Positions 48,219-52,236 of a stretch of DNA of 52,236 bases are shown piece by piece. The position numbers and the translations under genes were made by a program. Origin of the DNA: Candidatus Endomicrobiellum mastotermitis (GTDB lineage: Bacteria; Elusimicrobiota; Endomicrobiia; Endomicrobiales; Endomicrobiaceae). The notes beneath the pieces were generated by a model. It did no database searches and was not told the origin of the DNA. It was given only the letters and a program-made list of their open reading frames with translations. The stretch covers positions 1-52,236 of the forward strand of contig JAISTT010000005.1 of the NCBI GenBank assembly GCA_031272445.1, given 5' to 3'. Numbering within the stretch: the stretch's first letter is position 1; each line of letters begins with the position of its first letter.

Positions 48219-48740
48219 TTACATCTTAAAAACAGTATTGCCGAAACTATCTATAGCAACAATCAATGGCATATCTTCAACTTCAAGCTTATAAACTGCT
48301 TCAGGACCCAAATCTTCAAAAGCTATTAAATCAATCTTTTTTACAGTCTTAGAAAGAAGTGCCGCAACACCACCCGTAGCAACAAGATAGATTGCACTGT
48401 TTTGTTTTATAGAATCAACAACAACTTCAGAACGAACACCTTTTCCAATCAAAAATTTAACGCCTTCTTTTAAAATTCTGGGAGTAAAAACATCCATCCT
48501 CGAAGACGTAGTAGGGCCACATGCACCTACAATCATACCTGGTTTTGCAGGTGATGGTCCGCAATAATAAATCGCTGCATTTTTCATCTCAAAAGGTATT
48601 TTTTCAGCACAATTCAACATTTTTACAATCCTATCGTGAGCAGAATCTCTAGCAGTATAAATAATTCCTCTAATTAAAACCTTTTGTCCTGCTTTTAGAA
48701 TTTTAGAATCTAAAACTAAATCGTGTAAATCTACTTTCAT
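48219..48740 (-). CDS. fumB: Class I fumarate hydratase, beta subunit (C-terminal domain)
   Basis: 173 residues. GACGPTTSSRMDVFTP and the C-terminal EDLGPEAVYKLEVEDMPLIVAID are typical of the beta part of the two-subunit Fe-S fumarase (or L-tartrate dehydratase). It pairs with the alpha subunit to interconvert fumarate and malate. Its ATG overlaps the alpha stop by 4 bases. Proximity to malic enzyme favours fumarase over tartrate dehydratase. Confidence 0.92.
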   Translation of the reverse strand: MKVDLHDLVLDSKILKAGQKVLIRGIIYTARDSAHDRIVKMLNCAEKIPFEMKNAAIYYCGPSPAKPGMIVGACGPTTSSRMDVFTPRILKEGVKFLIGKGVRSEVVVDSIKQNSAIYLVATGGVAALLSKTVKKIDLIAFEDLGPEAVYKLEVEDMPLIVAIDSFGNTVFKM

Positions 48741-49576
48741 ATTATGATTATTTTCCTTCTAAACGAATGACATTGAATATTTACAGATACTGGCAAGGAA
48801 GCTATGTGAGTCGGCCTTGCCTCAATAAATACTGCTAATGATGTCGTTTTTCCACACATCCCCATAGGGCCAATACCCAATTTATTTATTTCGTCCAACA
48901 ATTCCTTTTCTTTTTCGCTATAAAAGATATTTTTATTTTCACTACCTATTTCACGAATTAAAGCTTTTTTTGATATAAATCCAACTGATGAAAAATCTCC
49001 ACCTATACCTACGCCAATAACTAGAGGTGGACAGGCATTTCTACCTTTCTCATTTACAGTTTTTAAAACAAATTCTTTTACTCCATCCCAACCAACTGAC
49101 GGAGTAAGCATCATTGATGAACTTGCATTTTCGCTTCCGCCACCTTTAGCTAAAAAAGCAATTTCTATTTTATCGCCAGATACAATTTCAATATAAATAT
49201 TTGCTGGCGTGTTATCTTGAGTATTCTTTCTTTCAAGCGGATCAGAAACAATAGACTTGCGCAAATAATTTTTCGTATACCCTAAAAAGACACCTCTATT
49301 TATTGCATAGTAAATATCTCCATCTTCTATGCTCACATCATCTCCAAATTTCACAAAGAAATTTGCCATACCAGTATCCTGGCATAATGGGATTTGTTCA
49401 TTTTTTGCAATAAGCGCATTTTCAATCATTTCTTCCAAAATATCTTTAGCTATACCTTTTTCACAAAGAACACTTTTCTCTAAAGATCTTAAAACATCTG
49501 TAGGAAGCTCAAAATTTGCATTAGCACATAAATTTTCAACAGCATTTATGATAGTTCTAGATTTTATCTTCCGCAC
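48737..49576 (-). CDS. fumA: Class I fumarate hydratase, alpha subunit
   Basis: 279 residues, oxygen-sensitive [4Fe-4S] subunit. The three cluster cysteines are probably in IPLCQDTGMANFF, MCGKTTSLAVF and NIQCHSFR or the preceding ACPPLVIGVGIGG. AKGGGSENASSSMMLTPS is the signature. The start is GTG at 49576, overlapping the end of malic enzyme by 20 bases, so the three genes are an operon (maeB, fum alpha, fum beta). The fold and length match thermophile and clostridial two-subunit enzymes. Confidence 0.92.
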   Translation of the reverse strand: MRKIKSRTIINAVENLCANANFELPTDVLRSLEKSVLCEKGIAKDILEEMIENALIAKNEQIPLCQDTGMANFFVKFGDDVSIEDGDIYYAINRGVFLGYTKNYLRKSIVSDPLERKNTQDNTPANIYIEIVSGDKIEIAFLAKGGGSENASSSMMLTPSVGWDGVKEFVLKTVNEKGRNACPPLVIGVGIGGDFSSVGFISKKALIREIGSENKNIFYSEKEKELLDEINKLGIGPMGMCGKTTSLAVFIEARPTHIASLPVSVNIQCHSFRRKIIII

Positions 49577-50909
49577 TTTTTATATAACCTTTTTCCATCA
49601 TCGTTTTAGTTATAGCCCTACTTCTTTTTATTATCACTTTCGCATTGTTAAAAATCTCATCATAGTTTAACTCTCTACAAGCAACCTTTTCCTCTATTGC
49701 TTTTACTCCTATCGCAGCAGCAATCTTAGGAAAAATTTCCCAATCATCCATATTAGGAAGAATTTTGTTTGGACTAATTTCATTATCTGGGATACAAGAG
49801 GCAAGCTCAATCGCAGCCGATATACACATAGTATCTGTAATTGTGGATGCTCTGACGTCAAGAACTCCACGAAAAACACCGGGAAACCCTAAAGAATTAT
49901 TTACTTGATTTGGAAAGTCACTTCTCCCTGTTGCTATCACAGCCGCTCCAGCTTCTCTAGCTTCCCACGGCCAAATTTCCGGTATAGGATTTGCACATGT
50001 GAAAACTATAGGATTTTTAGCCATTGCTTTCAGCCACTCCTTTTTTATTATATCTGGTCCTGGAGTAGACAAAGCAATAACAGCATCAGCATTTTCCATG
50101 GCTTCTTTAATTCCACCATTCAAGTTATTAATGTTCGTGTTCATGGCTAATTTCCATTTTTCAGAGTGCGGCGTTAAATCGTTTCTATCTTTATTAATAA
50201 TACCATGTATATCAACTAAAATTATATTTGCAGGATTTGCACCATAAAGAGACAGAAGTTTGCATATACATATATTTGCAGCACCTGCACCTATCATCGC
50301 AATCTTAACTCTATCTACTCTTTTAGAAACAACTTTCAAAGCATTTATTAACCCAGCAAGCGTTACAAGCGCTGTTCCCTGTTGATCATCATGCCAAACA
50401 GGTATACGACACTCTTTTCTTAAAGTATCTAGCACAGGGAAGCACTTTGGTTGCTCTATATCTTCTAAATTTATACCACCGAAAGATGGCTGTAATACTT
50501 TTACAGTTTGTATTATTTTTTCTTCATCTACAGTGTCAAGGCATATAGGATATGCATCAACTCCACCAAGATATTTGTACAAAAGAGCTTTTCCCTCCAT
50601 AACTGGCATCCCTGCTTCTGGGCCTATATTGCCTAAACCTAAAACTCTCGTTCCATCACTTACAATCGCAACACTGTTCCACTTATTTGTGTATTCATAT
50701 ACAAGTTCCGGTCTCTTAAAAATATCTTTGCATACCTCTGCAACCCCTGGACTATACCATATAGAAAAGTCGTTAAAATCTTTTACTCTACACTTTGGGA
50801 CAATTTCAACTTTACCTCTGTAAAAAGGATGTAATTTTTTTGCAATTCTAGATGGCTCATGCGCCATCTCTAAAAGCCTTTTTATATCAACTTCTTCATA
50901 TTTCTTCAT
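49557..50909 (-). CDS. NAD(P)-dependent malic enzyme (short form)
   Basis: 450 residues. It decarboxylates malate to pyruvate with reduction of NAD(P). WYSPGVAEVCKDI, LGNIGPEAGMPVMEGKALLYKYLGGVDAYPIC, GGINLEDIEQPKCF and GAGAANICICKLL (Rossmann) are diagnostic. There is no C-terminal phosphotransacetylase domain. The start is ATG at 50909, with AGGAGG six bases upstream; an upstream in-frame start is rejected because that ribosome site lies inside it. It is the first gene of the malate/fumarate operon and follows a leader of about 150 bases. Confidence 0.95.
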   Translation of the reverse strand: MKKYEEVDIKRLLEMAHEPSRIAKKLHPFYRGKVEIVPKCRVKDFNDFSIWYSPGVAEVCKDIFKRPELVYEYTNKWNSVAIVSDGTRVLGLGNIGPEAGMPVMEGKALLYKYLGGVDAYPICLDTVDEEKIIQTVKVLQPSFGGINLEDIEQPKCFPVLDTLRKECRIPVWHDDQQGTALVTLAGLINALKVVSKRVDRVKIAMIGAGAANICICKLLSLYGANPANIILVDIHGIINKDRNDLTPHSEKWKLAMNTNINNLNGGIKEAMENADAVIALSTPGPDIIKKEWLKAMAKNPIVFTCANPIPEIWPWEAREAGAAVIATGRSDFPNQVNNSLGFPGVFRGVLDVRASTITDTMCISAAIELASCIPDNEISPNKILPNMDDWEIFPKIAAAIGVKAIEEKVACRELNYDEIFNNAKVIIKRSRAITKTMMEKGYIKSAEDKI

Positions 50910-50937
50910 TTTATCCTCCTTCTTATACATCACAGTA

Positions 50938-50987
50938 AGCAAAATCTATCTTTGCTATACCATTGAGCAACAATCTCGCAAATGCTC
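50938..50987 (-). promoter_or_regulatory. Two hairpins in the malic enzyme leader
   Basis: In the minus-strand leader, between the promoter (51067-51096) and the AGGAGG, lie GAGCA/TGCTC (50965-50987) and AGCAAA/TTTGCT (50938-50956). The second ends just upstream of the ribosome site region. They could modulate translation. No known riboswitch class is recognised. Confidence 0.35.
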
Positions 50988-51066
50988 ACACTTTTCACTT
51001 ATAAAATTACAAATACCTTTTACTCTTTGGACAACACATCACAACGCCTTAAATATATATTATGTT

Positions 51067-51096
51067 ATTATATATATTCTAGACGTAAATAGTCAA
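51067..51096 (-). promoter_or_regulatory. Sigma-70-like promoter of the malic enzyme/fumarase operon
   Basis: On the minus strand: TTGACT (51091-51096), 18-base spacer, TATAAT (51067-51072). Predicted transcription begins near 51060, giving a leader of about 150 bases before the ATG at 50909. Confidence 0.6.
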
Positions 51097-51146
51097 GAAT
51101 ACTTAAACGAGACAACCAGCTTATGGTATACTTATATATACTTGTC

Positions 51147-51176
51147 ATATTCTAATATATTTAATTACAATATTAA
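51147..51176 (+). promoter_or_regulatory. Possible promoter of tadA
   Basis: TTGTCA near 51144-51149, then about 18 bases and TACAAT near 51168-51173, about 20 bases upstream of the tadA ATG. The match is moderate and the whole region is AT-rich, so this is tentative. Confidence 0.35.
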
Positions 51177-51191
51177 AATAGCATATTCACA

Positions 51192-51695
51192 ATGAATAAA
51201 AGGGGGAATAAACAAATTATAGAGATAAATGACGCTTATTTCATGCTTCAAGCTATAAAAGAAGCTCATAAAGCAGGTACCGCAAAAGAAATACCTATAG
51301 GAGCAGTTATAATCCAAGATAGGAAAATAATAGCAAGAGGTTTCAATAAATGCATTTCATTATCCGATCCTACAGCTCATGCCGAAAATGTTGCGTTGAG
51401 GAAAGCTGCAAAAAAATTAAAGAATTATCGCTTGAATAATTGTTCCATATATATTACAATAGAGCCTTGTATAATGTGCATAGGAGCTTTAATAAACGCT
51501 AGAATAGAAAGAATCATTTTCGGTGCATTTGATAAAAGAATTGGTACATGCAAGAATATATATAAAACAGTATGTACAAAACTTAATCACAGAATAGAAA
51601 TAAAAGGCGGAGAAGAAAAATATTTAAGTACCAAATGCGCAGATATTGTTAAAAATTTTTTTAAAGAAAAAAGAATTAAAAAACAAAAAAAGTGA
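51192..51695 (+). CDS. tadA: tRNA-specific adenosine deaminase
   Basis: 167 residues, cytidine-deaminase fold. TAHAENVAL has the zinc-ligand His63 and proton-shuttling Glu65; EPCIMCIGAL has the two cysteine ligands (C93, C96). It deaminates A34 to inosine in tRNA-Arg(ACG). FGAFDKRIGTCKN near the C-terminus is the usual TadA segment. The basic tail (KEKRIKKQKK) is slightly longer than usual. No clear ribosome site precedes the ATG. The tmRNA gene begins about 30 bases after the stop, in the same direction. Confidence 0.93.
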   Translation: MNKRGNKQIIEINDAYFMLQAIKEAHKAGTAKEIPIGAVIIQDRKIIARGFNKCISLSDPTAHAENVALRKAAKKLKNYRLNNCSIYITIEPCIMCIGALINARIERIIFGAFDKRIGTCKNIYKTVCTKLNHRIEIKGGEEKYLSTKCADIVKNFFKEKRIKKQKK

Positions 51696-51813
51696 TATTT
51701 ACTAAATTAATTTTTTTTGTGGGAGGGGGTGAATAGGTCTCGACGAAAACGATTGATGTAATGACAGCAGGTCGGAGTTAGTCGATGGCTCCGTAAAAAT
51801 CGACTAAAAAATA

Positions 51814-51948
51814 AACAACGATGATTTAACTTCAACACAAAACTCCAAAATTCCTATTTTAGGAACGCTTTTGTTAGGCTTTTTCTTATGGATAGAAAAA
51901 AAATTCAAAGGCTTCAAGAATCTTGGAGCAGTGCCAATGGCTGCTTAA
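51814..51948 (+). other. tmRNA tag reading frame, apparently about 44 codons
   Basis: Seven to ten bases after pseudoknot 1, where the resume codon is expected, the frame reads N-N-D-D-L-T-S-T-Q-N. It stays open through a hydrophobic stretch (ILGTLLLGFFLWI) and a basic part to end GAVPMAA and TAA (51946-51948). The start resembles the usual A-N-D-E, and the MAA end resembles the LAA degron read by ClpXP. Usual tags are about 8-35 residues. The exact resume codon (51814 or 51817) is uncertain. Confidence 0.65.
51843..51928 (+). repeat. 86-nt inverted-repeat-bounded segment inside the tmRNA tag region
   Basis: CTCCAAAATTC (51843-51853) pairs with GAATCTTGGAG (51918-51928) at 10 of 11 positions. 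Inside are smaller hairpins: TTCCTA/TAGGAA (51851-51865) and TTTTTCT/AGAAAAA. The segment leaves the reading frame open across its flanks, so it may be a palindromic insert analogous to Rickettsia palindromic elements. I found no second copy in the window by eye. Confidence 0.5.
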
Positions 51949-52236
51949 AGCAGTCACGTTTTATCTTAAGACACCTGCTATGAGAATAAAACGAAAAAGA
52001 GCAGGTTAGTTTTAAACTGTTTGTATCGTCAGTTTAAAGTGAAATTGAAATGATACCGGTTTATAACGTAATCTTGTCTGGAGACAACGTTATAAATGAG
52101 AAAAATTTCCAGACTAAACCTGTAGTGGTCTTACTGAAACATTTTCGGACGCGGGTTCGATTCCCGCCACCTCCATTTCATAATAGTTACGAAAGTATTT
52201 GTTAGGCAAGTACACTACTATAATTTTGATATTACC

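Larger units (their letters stand above)
51725..52175 (+). ncRNA. ssrA: Transfer-messenger RNA (tmRNA), unusually long
   Basis: About 451 nt, versus roughly 350-400 in most bacteria. The 5' acceptor GGGGGTG pairs with CACCTCC at the 3' end (one G-U pair). The 5' end continues to TCTCGACG, and the 3' T-arm is GCGGGTTCGATTCCCGC. CCA is not encoded. Pseudoknot 1 is CGGAG/CTCCG with TTAGTCGAT/ATCGACTAA (51773-51807). Downstream are ACCTGCT/AGCAGGT (51973-52006), TTTAAACTG/CAGTTTAAA (52011-52038), and TTATAACG/CGTTATAA interlocked with GTCTGGA/TCCAGAC (52061-52114). It is a one-piece, non-permuted tmRNA that rescues stalled ribosomes with SmpB. The extra length lies in the tag region. Confidence 0.95.

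Noticed and set aside
50915-50985. A tRNA gene or tRNA remnant in the malic enzyme leader
   Set aside because: TTGCTCAATGGTATAGC looks like a D-arm, but no matching acceptor stem, anticodon arm or T-arm could be built.
1-52236. CRISPR arrays, insertion sequences, prophage or restriction genes
   Set aside because: No regularly spaced repeats, transposase, integrase or phage-type genes were seen on either strand.

Overview
The window is a strongly AT-rich bacterial chromosome segment with dense, ordinary housekeeping content. About 43 of 48 protein genes lie on the minus strand in long co-directional runs. The organism had a Gram-negative outer membrane (LpxC/FabZ, LpxD, LpxA, LpxI, LpxB, KdsD, LptD, BamA, MsbA). 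It lived as a fermentative anaerobe (AdhE, a group-B-like [FeFe] hydrogenase, acetate kinase, an acyl-CoA dehydrogenase with an Etf pair). The LpxC-FabZ fusion, LpxI, low GC, fermentation genes and at least one decayed housekeeping gene (rnc) fit an Elusimicrobia/Endomicrobium-like, possibly host-associated bacterium. That placement is inference from gene content, not a database result.

Layout. 1-2403: a cluster that looks like bacterial ceramide synthesis (truncated GNAT-type acyltransferase, serine palmitoyltransferase, epimerase-type reductase). 2453-10112: energy metabolism (hydrogenase, AdhE, ferredoxin-domain EtfA, EtfB, acyl-CoA dehydrogenase). 10209-10779: a broken rnc gene. 10769-16406: the fatty-acid/phospholipid operon rpmF-plsX-fabH-fabD-fabG-acpP-fabF. 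16652-18981: ackA and an NAD-type isocitrate dehydrogenase. 19123-20441: a short prepilin peptidase, coaD and tRNA-Ser(CGA). 20607-25868: lptD, folC, accD, kdsD. 26188-30604: hisI-hisF-hisA-hisH-hisB-hisD (listed left to right; transcribed from hisD). 30661-34027: MsbA-type ABC exporter and a MATE transporter. 34222-34800: an orphan plus-strand membrane-anchored protein. 34949-37337: recG and, divergently, rpmB. 37359-47206: lipid A and outer membrane genes (lpxB, gnnA/gnnB-like pair, lpxI, lpxA, lpxC-fabZ, lpxD, bamA). 47297-50909: coaX, fumarase beta and alpha, malic enzyme. 51192-52175: tadA and tmRNA on the plus strand.

The genes combine into a few modules. One builds envelope lipids: FAS II, PlsX, lipid A (probably with 2,3-diamino sugar, because a GnnA/GnnB-like pair sits between lpxA and lpxB) and possibly sphingolipid. 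A second disposes of electrons as ethanol and H2 and through a possibly bifurcating acyl-CoA dehydrogenase/Etf complex. A third is a partial C4-dicarboxylate branch (fumarase, malic enzyme).

The most unusual items are: (1) the tmRNA, whose tag reading frame appears to be about 44 codons long and contains an 86-nt segment bounded by an inverted repeat; (2) the rnc pseudogene, still readable across three frames; (3) the putative ceramide cluster; (4) the gnnAB-like pair inside the lipid A locus. No CRISPR array, rRNA operon, transposase or prophage was seen.
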